DNA from: Spirochaetaceae bacterium
GTDB taxonomy: Bacteria; Spirochaetota; Spirochaetia; Treponematales; Breznakiellaceae
Assembly (NCBI GenBank): GCA_031280705.1
Contig: JAITGJ010000116.1
Span: forward strand, 1 to 7,175
Reading direction: 5' to 3'
DNA: 7,175 bases
Shown: positions 1-5,681 of the stretch, piece by piece
Layout of the letters: each line of letters starts with the position of its first letter
Numbering within the stretch: position 1 is the first letter of the stretch
Made by a program: the position numbers and the translations under genes
Notes under the pieces: model-generated
The model's input: the letters and a program-made list of their open reading frames with translations, nothing else
What the model was told of the DNA's origin: nothing
Database searches by the model: none

Positions 1-97
1 GCAGGCCCAGGGTAAAGTCCGGCCCGCTTTTGCGGCGCGGGTTTTTCACCAGCGCTTTCGCGGTTTTTTTCTTTCTCTTTTTATCAATAACTTTCAC
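1..97 (-). CDS. Partial gene downstream of the GntR regulator, N-terminus only
   Basis: Only the first 32 codons lie in the window, so the function cannot be assigned. The start is taken as GTG at 97 because TAAGGAG (112-106) sits 8 nt upstream and the reading frame stays open to the window edge. The visible N-terminus starts MKVIDKKRKKKTAKAL and is very rich in lysine and arginine, then continues NPRRKSGPDFTLGL. A strongly basic cytoplasmic N-terminus turning hydrophobic would fit an inner-membrane protein. The gene lies 52 nt after the GntR stop on the same strand, with no terminator seen between, so it is probably in the same operon. YtrA-type regulators often sit beside ABC-transporter genes. 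That is a family habit only; nothing visible here proves it. Confidence 0.7.
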   Translation of the reverse strand, partial: MKVIDKKRKKKTAKALVKNPRRKSGPDFTLGL

Positions 98-149
98 GCC
101 TGTTTCTCCTTATCCCGCATAATTGTAAGTTAAATATAACAAATTCCAT

Positions 150-590
150 TCAGCCATTATACCCGCCAATCCGCCGGCCAGAGTCCCCCCCCCCCCCCGT
201 GTCAAAATCCTCAATGAGCTTCCGCAGTTCCTGCTTTTCCACCCCCAGGTCCCGCATATCGTGTACAAAGCGCGCCAGCACTTCCCGAATCTTCCGGGAA
301 AGGCCGTCATTGGCCATCACCGGTTTCTGGTCGGATATGTACGTGCCGCTGCCCACCTGGGTTTCCAGAATCCCCCGGATTTCCAGCTCCCCGTACGCCT
401 TGGCAATGGTGTTGGGGTTGGTCTTGAGTTCCACCGCCAGCGACCGGATCGTGGGCAGCCGGTCGCCGGGCCGCACCCGCTCAGACAAAATGGCAAATTC
501 TATCTGCTGGATAATCTGCCGGTAAATCGGCACCCCGTTTGCCGGGTCCAGGGAGAACATGATCTCTGGTTCAACCTTTGTACTATTCAT
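150..590 (-). CDS. GntR-family (YtrA-type) transcriptional regulator with a poly-G tract in its 3' end
   Basis: A DNA-binding repressor-type protein, cytoplasmic, expected to control its own operon. Residues about 12-86 form the GntR winged helix-turn-helix: PIYRQIIQQIEFAI, then PGDRLPTIRSLA, a recognition helix around NPNTIAKAYGELE, and the wing GILETQVGSGTYI. After it comes only a short helical tail (LARFVHDMRDLG, ELRKLIEDF). This is the YtrA layout of about 120-130 residues, without a large ligand-binding domain. Residues 132-146 (GGGGDSGRR and on) are encoded by and after a G14 run, so this tail depends on tract length. Two starts are possible. ATG 590 would give a leaderless or nearly leaderless message from the promoter at 599-627. 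ATG 560 (MFSLDPANG) matches the usual family start and leaves a leader of about 30 nt, though with no good Shine-Dalgarno. The downstream partial gene is probably co-transcribed. Confidence 0.93.
   Translation of the reverse strand: MNSTKVEPEIMFSLDPANGVPIYRQIIQQIEFAILSERVRPGDRLPTIRSLAVELKTNPNTIAKAYGELEIRGILETQVGSGTYISDQKPVMANDGLSRKIREVLARFVHDMRDLGVEKQELRKLIEDFDTGGGGDSGRRIGGYNG
185..198 (-). repeat. Homopolymer G14 tract inside the GntR coding sequence
   Basis: Fourteen consecutive C on the plus strand read as 14 G in the coding strand, after codon 130 of the regulator. Such tracts change length by slipped-strand mispairing. As given (G14) the protein ends at 150, at 146 residues. With G13 it would continue 24 residues past the glycines and stop at 112-110, where the TAA overlaps the TAAGGAG of the next gene. 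With G15 it would stop at 157. The tract could also be miscounted in the assembly, since homopolymers are error-prone. Confidence 0.9.
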
Positions 591-619
591 CTAGTACAAT
601 CATAAATGAACTAGTACAA
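578..619 (-). promoter_or_regulatory. Probable autoregulatory operator: three TAGTACAA half-sites
   Basis: TAGTACAA occurs at 592-599 and 612-619 in the same orientation, 20 bp apart (about two helix turns), and inverted at 578-585. The 578-585 and 592-599 copies make a perfect 8-bp inverted repeat with a 6-bp gap containing the start codon 588-590. The 10-mer CTAGTACAAT is exactly repeated at 591-600 and 611-620. The sites lie in the promoter spacer, overlap the -10 region and cover the predicted transcription start. This is where a self-repressing GntR dimer would bind. The assignment is inferred from position and symmetry. Confidence 0.65.
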
Positions 620-627
620 TATGTCAA
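599..627 (-). promoter_or_regulatory. Consensus sigma-70 promoter of the GntR operon
   Basis: On the minus strand a perfect TTGACA (627-622) is followed after exactly 17 nt by TATGAT (604-599). The predicted start of transcription is near 592, only a few bases before ATG 590. A 16-nt AT palindrome upstream (639-654) may act as an UP element. This is the strongest promoter match in the window. Confidence 0.8.
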
Positions 628-638
628 GCGTTTTTTTC

Positions 639-654
639 AATTTTTTAAAAAATT
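639..654. promoter_or_regulatory. AT-rich 16-bp perfect palindrome upstream of the GntR promoter
   Basis: Two A, six T, six A and two T form a perfect palindrome beginning 12 bp upstream of the -35 box of the GntR promoter. It could be an UP element for RNA polymerase or a bent-DNA site. Apart from this and the promoter of the gene at 949, the gene-free stretch 591-948 shows nothing recognisable. Confidence 0.35.
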
Positions 655-797
655 CTTCATGGACCATGCCGGCCTGACAAACCGGGGGATAAAGCCATCC
701 GGCGGTTTTGAACGCCCTCCGGGGCATCCGCCCGTAAACATCTGCGGGGCCGGGCCGCATCCAGCGCCCTGCTCACGCCGCCACGCCGCCTGGGCAG

Positions 798-826
798 TTG
801 ACTTTTTCCGCTTTTCGGCAAAAAAT
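798..826 (+). promoter_or_regulatory. Possible promoter of the small membrane protein gene
   Basis: TTGACT (798-803) is followed after 17 nt by AAAAAT (821-826), a weak -10 match. The -35 is preceded by TGGGCAG, nearly the same context as two other promoters in this window (TGGGCAC before TTGACA). It implies a leader of roughly 115 nt with a short GC-rich hairpin, GTCCCG and CGGGAC, near 905-922. The leader's function is unknown. Confidence 0.4.
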
Positions 827-948
827 AAGAAAAGACTCCGAAAAATCCGCCTTTTGGAGGAATTCCGGCGTCAAAAACGGGGAAACAGGGAGGCCATCCG
901 CACGGTCCCGGTTACGCGGGACTCCCCAAATGCAGACAAGGAGTAATC

Positions 949-1275
949 ATGAACGAAAAATTGACCAGAACCGTAACCAAACACCGTGGAGCCCTGTTCC
1001 ATATCTTCCTGATCTGCCTCATTGCGTATGCGACGGGGGCGATTTGGGTGCTTGCAAATGCCATAAGACAGGTACAGCATATTGAAGGCGCATTTTTCAG
1101 GCCCCAATCCCTCATTGCCTTTTCGATTATTTCCTTTATATTGGTGCTGCTCATTTCGGCATACAATCTGGGCGCGCTGATCCGCCGCCGTAAACGCCGT
1201 TCCGATCATCAGCGCCTTTCCCGCGCCAAACTGATCCGCGCGAAACACCGCCGCTCCTGGCGCGCTGCTCATTAA
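949..1275 (+). CDS. Small two-helix inner-membrane protein, function unknown
   Basis: I do not recognise a family. The 108-residue protein has a polar N-terminus, a first hydrophobic segment at about 14-37 (HIFLICLIAYATGAIWVLA), a second at about 54-77 (LIAFSIISFILVLLISAYNL), and a strongly basic C-terminal tail from about 79 (RRRKRRSDHQRL, then RAKHRRSWRAAH). The positive-inside rule puts both ends in the cytoplasm, with the short loop (around QVQHIEGAFFRP) outside. The basic tail could contact nucleic acid, acidic lipids or a partner protein; this is inference. The start ATG 949 has a good AAGGAG six bases upstream. It is the only plus-strand gene in the left half and appears monocistronic, with a possible hairpin terminator just after the stop. 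Confidence 0.85.
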   Translation: MNEKLTRTVTKHRGALFHIFLICLIAYATGAIWVLANAIRQVQHIEGAFFRPQSLIAFSIISFILVLLISAYNLGALIRRRKRRSDHQRLSRAKLIRAKHRRSWRAAH

Positions 1276-1282
1276 CGCCGCC

Positions 1283-1308
1283 CCGGCAACGCAGGGCTGC
1301 CGGCATTT
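1283..1308 (+). terminator. Possible terminator after the small membrane protein gene
   Basis: CCGGCA (1283-1288) pairs with TGCCGG (1298-1303), with additional GC pairing possible in the loop, and is followed by CATTTT. It lies 8 nt after the TAA at 1275. The T run is short, so this is a weak call. The rest of 1304-1431 is GC-rich and holds nothing I can identify. Confidence 0.35.
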
Positions 1309-1431
1309 TCCGGGTGCGGGCGGCCCATCCCGGCGGGGCGGGCGCTCGCTTCGCCAAACAGCGCCGGTGGGCGCGGCCTACCGGGCAGGCTCAAAGCGCA
1401 GCGCCGGGGCGAGAAATTGCAGGATTTGTGA

Positions 1432-1450
1432 AATAACCAACCGGGTTATT
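1432..1450 (-). terminator. Possible hairpin terminator at the end of the nuclease-like gene
   Basis: AATAACC (1432-1438) and GGTTATT (1444-1450) form a perfect 7-bp stem with a 5-nt loop. On the minus strand the stem overlaps the TAA stop of the 1446-1883 gene and ends in TTATTTC. The stem is AT-rich and the U tract is short, so termination is only possible, not established. Confidence 0.35.
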
Positions 1451-1883
1451 GAACAAGTCTAATGTCGAATTGTTCCCAGCGGACGCGCCCTGCGCGGATC
1501 GTGTCGCGGAGGCGTTTTTCCTGATCGGAGAGCCGCCGTTCCGCGCCGCTTTTTACCTCAAGAAAAATAACTTCGCCAATGCCGTGGCCGTTCATGCCCC
1601 GGAAAACGATAAAATCCACCGGTTTCCCCACAAAACGGCAGTCGCCGGGATCAAAGGGAAAGCCGGGAAGCAGGGGCGCCATCTGTTCCGATACAAGGCC
1701 GCCGATTACCGCCCGGGACTGTTTGAGCCGCGTTTTTACGATACGCGGAAGGCGGCTTTCCCATCCGGCGGCTTCGCGCCGCCTGCCGTACCACATGCCG
1801 ATGGCAAGCCCCAGCGCCAGAAACAGGGCGGCGGAGAAAATAAAAATGACCAGCGTGATAACGGTCCGGTGATCGGGATTCAT
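1446..1883 (-). CDS. Membrane-anchored endonuclease-like protein related to Holliday-junction resolvase
   Basis: The 145-residue protein has one N-terminal membrane helix at about 8-30 (VITLVIFIFSAALFLALGLA), a basic stretch (YGRRREAAGW), then a nuclease-like domain at about 50-135. The domain shows SRAVIGGLVSEQMAPLLPGF, the motif DCRFVGKPVDFIVF and IFLEVKSG. This order matches the Endonuc_Holl family (archaeal Holliday-junction-resolvase-related), as I recognise it. D90 of VDFIVF and E109/K111 of EVK would be the metal-binding and catalytic residues of a PD-(D/E)xK fold. The substrate is unknown. ATG 1883 is chosen because it puts the membrane helix at the N-terminus; only a weak GGAA precedes it, and an in-frame upstream extension to 2060 would overlap clpP. 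It follows clpP on the same strand after 118 nt with no obvious promoter, so co-transcription is likely. Confidence 0.8.
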   Translation of the reverse strand: MNPDHRTVITLVIFIFSAALFLALGLAIGMWYGRRREAAGWESRLPRIVKTRLKQSRAVIGGLVSEQMAPLLPGFPFDPGDCRFVGKPVDFIVFRGMNGHGIGEVIFLEVKSGAERRLSDQEKRLRDTIRAGRVRWEQFDIRLVQ

Positions 1884-2001
1884 GGCGTTTCCGGAACGGG
1901 GTTGAGGATATGCCGCGCGCCGCCCTTGAGGAATTGTTCCCTGGGCCATCGCCCGGCGTACGCATACAAACCGAAAATGGATGCGGCGGGGCGCGCCTCC
2001 G

Positions 2002-2616
2002 TTACAGTTCCTCCCGGGACGTAACCACCCGGCTGACAAGGCCGTATTCAACCGCCTCACCTGCGGTCATCCAATAATCCCGGTCTGTGTCCTTTTCCAC
2101 CCGTGCAAAATCCTGGCCCGTTTCGTCCGCGATAAGGCGGTTTATCTTCTCCCGCAGTTTTTCCAGCTCCCGTGCGTGAATTTCGATATCCGTGGCGACG
2201 CCGCGTATCCCCGAAAGGGGCTGGTGAATCAAATAATGACTGTTGGGAAGCCCGGCACGCCGTTCGCGGGGACTTGCGAGTAGGATAATCGCCGCCGCGC
2301 TTGCCACCAGCCCCTTGCCGACGGCGATCACCGGCGGCTTTACTCAGCGGATCATGTCGAAAATCGCGTAGCCCGCATCGGCGTCCCCGCCGGGAGAGTC
2401 GATAAACAGTTTGATGGGTTCTTCGCCCCGGTCCTCAAGGAGGAGAAGCTGTCTAATGGTACGCTCCGCCAGGTCCTTGTTGATTTCCCCGGCCAGGAGA
2501 ATCGTTCTGGTTTTGAGCATTTTGCCCACAAGCGGGTCTTCGCCGCGCTCCTTTTCCCTGCCTTCGCCCTTTTCATCATCATCGTCATCGTTCCATCTGG
2601 TCAGATACCGCTCCAT
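2002..2616 (-). pseudogene. clpP: ATP-dependent Clp protease proteolytic subunit, interrupted by one in-frame TGA
   Basis: ClpP is the serine-peptidase ring that degrades proteins unfolded by ClpX or ClpA in the cytoplasm. ATG 2616 is chosen for its GGAGG 5 nt upstream; a TTG 12 nt earlier overlaps that site. The reading is 204 codons, usual for ClpP, but codon 91 (2346-2344) is TGA, giving 90 codons, TGA, then 113 codons in the same frame with no frameshift. Around it are SPGGDADAGYAIFDMIR before and VKPPVIAVGKGLVASAAA after. The triad is complete: Ser106 (VASAA), His131 (LIHQPL) and Asp180 (DTDRDYW), at spacings 25 and 49, identical to E. coli Ser97, His122 and Asp171. By that alignment TGA replaces Phe82. 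The N-terminus carries an unusual acidic segment, NDDDDDEKGEG. Either a recent nonsense mutation, recoding, a base-call error or a split gene restarting at GTG 2331 could explain it. It resembles spirochaete second-copy ClpPs, so another clpP may exist elsewhere. Confidence 0.88.
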
Positions 2617-2690
2617 GCAATCCTCCAAAAAAGGGGCCGCCGCACGCCGGATATTCCGCGCGGCCCGCGTAGTTTCGTTCTATTGCTCTT

Positions 2691-2719
2691 ATCATACGGA
2701 TGTTGCGGGGGAAGGACAA
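2691..2719 (-). promoter_or_regulatory. Probable promoter of clpP
   Basis: On the minus strand TTGTCC (2719-2714) and TATGAT (2696-2691) are separated by exactly 17 nt. The predicted start is near 2684, giving a leader of about 68 nt before ATG 2616. The remaining gene-free sequence between 2720 and 2849 shows nothing further. Confidence 0.55.
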
Positions 2720-2849
2720 GAAGCGCTCCCGTCCACGCACCCCTTGCATGAGATAAGGGCGGCGCGGGATGGCGGAAACCGCGCTGACTTGGCCGCGCCA
2801 AATGAGCGCGGCCAAATCGCGGTTGCGGGCAGCCCCGGCGCTTCGTTAG

Positions 2850-2910
2850 GCCTGTTCAAAATCTGGAATTTTGGCGTTGCAAACGCCAAAATTCTACCTT
2901 TTGAACAGGC
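2850..2910. repeat. 61-nt inverted repeat directly after the Wzi-like gene, possible terminator or dispersed repeat
   Basis: The outer arms CCTGTTCAAAA (2851-2861) and TTTTGAACAGG (2899-2909) are perfect 11-bp partners, extended one pair by G2850 and C2910. The inner arms GAATTTTGGCGTT (2866-2878) and AACGCCAAAATTC (2882-2894) are perfect 13-bp partners around a GCA loop. A symmetric 4x4 internal loop separates the two stems. It begins two bases after the TAA of the 2913-4814 gene, so it can end or protect that mRNA. It lacks a U tract. The near-perfect arms are more typical of a small dispersed element than of a simple terminator. Confidence 0.75.
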
Positions 2911-2912
2911 TC

Positions 2913-4814
2913 TTAGAAATCCGGAAACAGCCTAATGCCTATCGTGGCGATAAAGCTCGTGGTACGGGGATAATCGGGGGTGTTTATGACGCTCCAGTCA
3001 TACGCCGCTCCCGTGTTCGCCTTGCCCGCCTCGATTGAGGTGTAGTACGAAAACACAACGCCCGCTTCTCCGTACAGCGTGAAGGGAAATGCGCGGTTCC
3101 GCCGGAATGTATATTCTCCTCCCAGCCGTATCACATGCAGCCATTCATAGGCCCCATCGCGGAGGAAAAACTTTTTAAGTTCCGGCCGGTCGCTTCTCCC
3201 CCGGGAACTCAGTTCGGAGCGGTAATTACTGCCGTCAACCGCGTCCGGGCCGTGGTCCGCGCCGTGGCGGATCATCTGATACTGGAAATGCGCCCGGGAA
3301 TCGCTGTTCACCGTCATGTCAAAACGCAGCTTGATCTCGTCAGAGTTGGGCGGAAGATAATACCCCAGCCCGTACCCGCCGTTTGTGTACGCTTCCTGCA
3401 TAAGATCCTGCCCATACCAGGGCGTATAAACCCGCGTGTGGGTATAACAGTACGGCTCAATTTTCGTGTAGGAAAGGCTCACAAGAGCGAAGGGCAAAAA
3501 CGGCAGGTTTACCAAAACGCCGCCCTGGTAGGCAAACATGGCCTTGTCCATTTCAAAGATACCCCGTTGGGGATTGATCTCATCTAGATAGAACGAAAAC
3601 CACAGTTTCCCCTTTCCCGGATACTGGCCCGCGGCGTTGAAGAAGAGCGCCATATTGTCAAAATCACCAATCGCGTCCTGATTGAGAAAATTGCTGATCA
3701 GGGGGAAAAGGTAGCCCAGTTCGTACCGCTTGGGCCAGATGGCGCTGCTCCCCGTTTCAAAGTGCAGGAAATTGCCGATGTTGATCTCCACCATGGCGAG
3801 GGAAAAGGCGTTTTGGCTGTCAAAGGGGCTGATGCTTCCGCCATCATCAAGCGAATATTCAAGAATGCCTGTTACCGAAGAAAAATAGAGCCAGGAGAGC
3901 GGTTTCGCGGTCAGTTCCACCCCCAGAAACGGCAGGGCGGCGCGGTTCAAAATAAGGCTTGAACCTTCCGGCCCCGCGCCCCAGTCCCGGTCAAGCCGCC
4001 CCGCGCGGAGAAGCAGATGATCCTCAAAAAAGCCCCCGGCCACTTCCGGCAGCATATCGTACCCGATGGAGACCCCATTGGGCCAGCCGAGCTGTCCGCT
4101 ATTGTCGATAAGGCCCGTATCCCACACAAAACCGTGCCACAGTTTCCGGTAGGTGTAGGGAAAGTGCGTATGCGGCTGGCCATACACCGTAATTTCCCGG
4201 TCCGTATTATACGGCGCGTTGGACGGATCGGCATTAAAGCCCGGATAAAACGTGTGGTATGTGCCGGTTTGCTCACGGGGCATCCGCATAATCCTGCCTG
4301 ATATAACAAACGCCCAGGACAGATGTTCCCCCAGCGCGCCTTCAATATACGGCGTTATCCAGGTATCATTCCCCCACGCGGCGTCTCCCCGCTCAAAACG
4401 GACACTGCCGGAGACTTCCTCTGCCAGGCGAAGCCCCACGTTCGCGGAGACGCGCGGGCGGTCCGGGCGGCCGTCCCCAAAGTGCCAGGCCCCCCGCGTC
4501 CAACTGAACCCTTCTTCCGGGCGTTCCGCGTAGCGGGCGGCGATCTCTTCCAGCACCCGCCGTTCGGCGGCGCTGAGGGAGCCGGGGGAGGCCGCGCCGG
4601 CCTCAAGAATTGCGTCTATGGCCGCAAGCACGGTTTTCCGGCTGTAGGGCCGCGCCGTGGGGAGCGGCGGAACAAGGCCCCGCAGTTGTGCCGATTCAAG
4701 TATCCGGTAAACAGCAGAGCCCAGCGGAACCGCAAGCCGGTCCTGGGCCGCGAGGGGCGCCGAAGCAAGTATAACAAACAGTAACCATACGCCTTTTTTC
4801 ACAATCCGCTCCAT
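2913..4814 (-). CDS. Wzi-like outer-membrane beta-barrel protein
   Basis: The 633-residue exported protein resembles the capsule-assembly Wzi family, outer-membrane barrels that in enterobacteria bind surface polysaccharide. Its role in a spirochaete is unknown. The signal peptide is about residues 5-23 (VKKGVWLLFVILASAPLAAQ), cleaved near AAQ. Residues about 28-95 form a helical N-terminal region (VPLGSAVYRILESAQLRGL, PYSRKTVLAAIDAIL) common in treponemal relatives. The remainder is barrel-like, with alternating aromatic strands, and it ends in phenylalanine (RLFPDF) as outer-membrane proteins do. The Wzi-like hallmark is DWGAGPEGSSLILNRAALPF at about 280-300. Two starts compete: ATG 4814 behind AAAGG, and GTG 4802 behind GGAG six bases upstream. 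GTG gives a tidier signal peptide (MKKGVWLL). The gene is monocistronic, with its promoter at 4870-4899 and an inverted repeat right after its stop. Confidence 0.85.
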   Translation of the reverse strand: MERIVKKGVWLLFVILASAPLAAQDRLAVPLGSAVYRILESAQLRGLVPPLPTARPYSRKTVLAAIDAILEAGAASPGSLSAAERRVLEEIAARYAERPEEGFSWTRGAWHFGDGRPDRPRVSANVGLRLAEEVSGSVRFERGDAAWGNDTWITPYIEGALGEHLSWAFVISGRIMRMPREQTGTYHTFYPGFNADPSNAPYNTDREITVYGQPHTHFPYTYRKLWHGFVWDTGLIDNSGQLGWPNGVSIGYDMLPEVAGGFFEDHLLLRAGRLDRDWGAGPEGSSLILNRAALPFLGVELTAKPLSWLYFSSVTGILEYSLDDGGSISPFDSQNAFSLAMVEINIGNFLHFETGSSAIWPKRYELGYLFPLISNFLNQDAIGDFDNMALFFNAAGQYPGKGKLWFSFYLDEINPQRGIFEMDKAMFAYQGGVLVNLPFLPFALVSLSYTKIEPYCYTHTRVYTPWYGQDLMQEAYTNGGYGLGYYLPPNSDEIKLRFDMTVNSDSRAHFQYQMIRHGADHGPDAVDGSNYRSELSSRGRSDRPELKKFFLRDGAYEWLHVIRLGGEYTFRRNRAFPFTLYGEAGVVFSYYTSIEAGKANTGAAYDWSVINTPDYPRTTSFIATIGIRLFPDF

Positions 4815-4830
4815 CCGTTTCGCCTTTTAG

Positions 4831-4849
4831 CGGCGGGCTTTTCCCGCCG
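4831..4849 (-). promoter_or_regulatory. Leader hairpin just upstream of the Wzi-like gene's ribosome binding site
   Basis: CGGCGGG (4831-4837) and CCCGCCG (4843-4849) form a perfect 7-bp GC stem with a 5-nt loop in the predicted mRNA leader. It ends two bases before AAAAGG. It could influence translation or simply be a GC-rich fold. No known riboswitch motif is seen. Confidence 0.35.
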
Positions 4850-4869
4850 GGCGGGCATTACGGTGAAGT

Positions 4870-4899
4870 ATCATGCGCCGCGTCATGGATGCCTGTCAA
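4870..4899 (-). promoter_or_regulatory. Probable promoter of the Wzi-like gene
   Basis: On the minus strand TTGACA (4899-4894) is followed after 18 nt by CATGAT (4875-4870). The predicted start near 4862 gives a leader of about 48 nt. The -35 is preceded by TGGGCAC, and a perfect hairpin (4903-4924) ends in those same bases. The plus-strand promoter at 5623 has the same arrangement. The rest of 4925-5061 holds nothing identifiable. Confidence 0.6.
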
Positions 4900-4902
4900 G
4901 TG

Positions 4903-4924
4903 CCCAGGCCGCCTGCGGCCTGGG
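4903..4924. repeat. Perfect 9-bp GC palindrome abutting the Wzi-like promoter
   Basis: CCCAGGCCG (4903-4911) and CGGCCTGGG (4916-4924) pair perfectly around a 4-nt loop. The stem lies three bases upstream of the -35 box. It has TTT on the plus-strand side only, where there is no upstream gene to terminate. A regulatory or insulating role is possible. Confidence 0.6.
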
Positions 4925-5061
4925 TTTCCGCGCGGCGGGTACGCGGGGGAAGCGCTGTATCCTCAACCGAACCGCGAAGCGGTGAAGGTTCCCCTCTTGA
5001 TGAGCGTCCATGTAATCAGCGCTGCCCTGGAGAAAGAAAAATAAACCCGCGGCTCCGGCAG

Positions 5062-5436
5062 TTATCGTGCGGGTGAAATTTCCAGCATACTTAGTGAATT
5101 GGATATAAAAATCGCTTCAATTGCATTTTTAAGGCCGTCTGAAACATCATGGCGCAGAAAATACTCTTTGTACATGGTATCGCGTTCTTTATCGATAACC
5201 AAACCGGAAAAAAAGACATCAAAATGACGGCCGTTTAATATGCCCGCCAGGGCGTCTTCACATTCTTGTATACCCTTGTACCCAATAATTATTTTGCTGT
5301 CCAAAGCCAATTCAATAAAGACCTCTCTGTTGGCATCTATCTTTTTATATAGATAAAACCCGCGCATGGTATATTCTTTCAATTGAACGAAATAGTGCGA
5401 CAGGAAATTAAAAAACGTCTCCGCGGGCGTACTCAT
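5062..5436 (-). CDS. Hypothetical cytoplasmic protein, AT-richer than its neighbours
   Basis: I do not recognise a family. The 124-residue protein has no signal peptide or membrane helix. It reads as alternating helix and strand: FFNFLSHYFVQLKEYT (8-23), REVFIELALDSKIIIGYKG (37-55), a segment ECEDALAGILNGRHFDVFF (59-77), and a C-terminal helix GLKNAIEAIFISNSL (101-115). Its AAA, ATT and ATA codon use stands out from the GC-rich flanks, which suggests a different origin or lower constraint. ATG 5436 is taken as the start although it has no Shine-Dalgarno, because a TATACT -10 box lies only 7 nt upstream, pointing to a leaderless message. ATG 5367 (MRGFYLYKK), behind a weak GAAAG, is the alternative. 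The open frame extends to 5631, but that part is GC-rich, arginine-rich and crosses a hairpin, so it is not coding. Confidence 0.75.
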   Translation of the reverse strand: MSTPAETFFNFLSHYFVQLKEYTMRGFYLYKKIDANREVFIELALDSKIIIGYKGIQECEDALAGILNGRHFDVFFSGLVIDKERDTMYKEYFLRHDVSDGLKNAIEAIFISNSLSMLEISPAR

Positions 5437-5443
5437 ACGCTGT

Positions 5444-5472
5444 AGTATAGGGCAGGGACGGCGCACCGGCAA
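5444..5472 (-). promoter_or_regulatory. Candidate promoter giving a leaderless mRNA for the 5062-5436 gene
   Basis: On the minus strand TTGCCG (5472-5467) and TATACT (5449-5444) are separated by 17 nt. The predicted start falls at or within a base or two of ATG 5436. The -35 lies in an inverted repeat, CGGCAAG (5467-5473) with CTTGCCG after an inner GGCGC/GCGCC stem. The rest of 5473-5588 holds nothing recognisable. Confidence 0.5.
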
Positions 5473-5588
5473 GGGCGCTCTGCGCCCCGCAATCTTGCCG
5501 CGCCTTTGGGACTGCCGCCTGCATCCCGCATCCGCGGTAATCTTGCGCCGAAGCCGCACGGCCTTTCCCGTTCTTTCCCCCGCTCCAC

Positions 5589-5620
5589 GCCCAAAAGCGG
5601 CATGGATGCCGCTTTTGGGC
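5589..5620. repeat. Perfect 14-bp palindrome abutting the promoter of the repeat-array locus
   Basis: Positions 5589-5602 (GCCCAAAAGCGGCA) and 5607-5620 (TGCCGCTTTTGGGC) pair perfectly around the loop TGGA. The palindrome ends two bases before TTGACA at 5623. No gene approaches from the left on the plus strand, so it is not needed as an upstream terminator. The TTTT inside the arm makes it a poor terminator on either strand. A protein-binding or insulating role is more likely. Confidence 0.75.
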
Positions 5621-5622
5621 AC

Positions 5623-5652
5623 TTGACACATTCACGCGCCCCGTGCTACTCT
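5623..5652 (+). promoter_or_regulatory. Probable promoter of the 21-nt repeat array and 221-residue gene
   Basis: TTGACA (5623-5628) is followed after 18 nt by TACTCT (5647-5652), which keeps the key TA and final T of a -10 box. The predicted start is near 5659, so the transcript would carry the 7-bp repeats and the whole 21-nt array as a leader of about 350 nt before ATG 6011. A TATAAT at 5671-5676 is a second possible -10, but it has no good -35. Confidence 0.55.
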
Positions 5653-5681
5653 GTTTTCCATCATGAATAGTATAATGGCAG

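Noticed and set aside
1449..2024. Plus-strand 191-codon open frame
   Set aside because: It lies opposite the nuclease-like gene, whose protein shows clear family motifs; the plus-strand product has none.
1884..2060. N-terminal extension of the nuclease-like protein to 2060
   Set aside because: It would overlap the clpP coding end, is arginine-rich and low in secondary structure, and would bury the natural N-terminal membrane helix.
2310..2346. Selenocysteine insertion at the clpP TGA, with a hairpin just downstream (GCCG/CGGC, CGG/CCG)
   Set aside because: The loop is closer to the TGA than usual for bacterial SECIS, the stem has a mismatch, such folds are common in GC-rich DNA, and no selenocysteine ClpP is known to me.
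2845..2910. Integron attC site (GTTAGGC box beside a hairpin)
   Set aside because: The GTTAGGC box faces outward at the wrong end, and no matching RYYYAAC/GTTRRRY pair flanks the hairpin in the attC order.
5437..5631. N-terminal extension of the 5062-5436 gene up to 5631
   Set aside because: The extra 65 residues are arginine-rich, come from GC-rich DNA unlike the rest of the gene, and cross a perfect hairpin and the candidate promoter.
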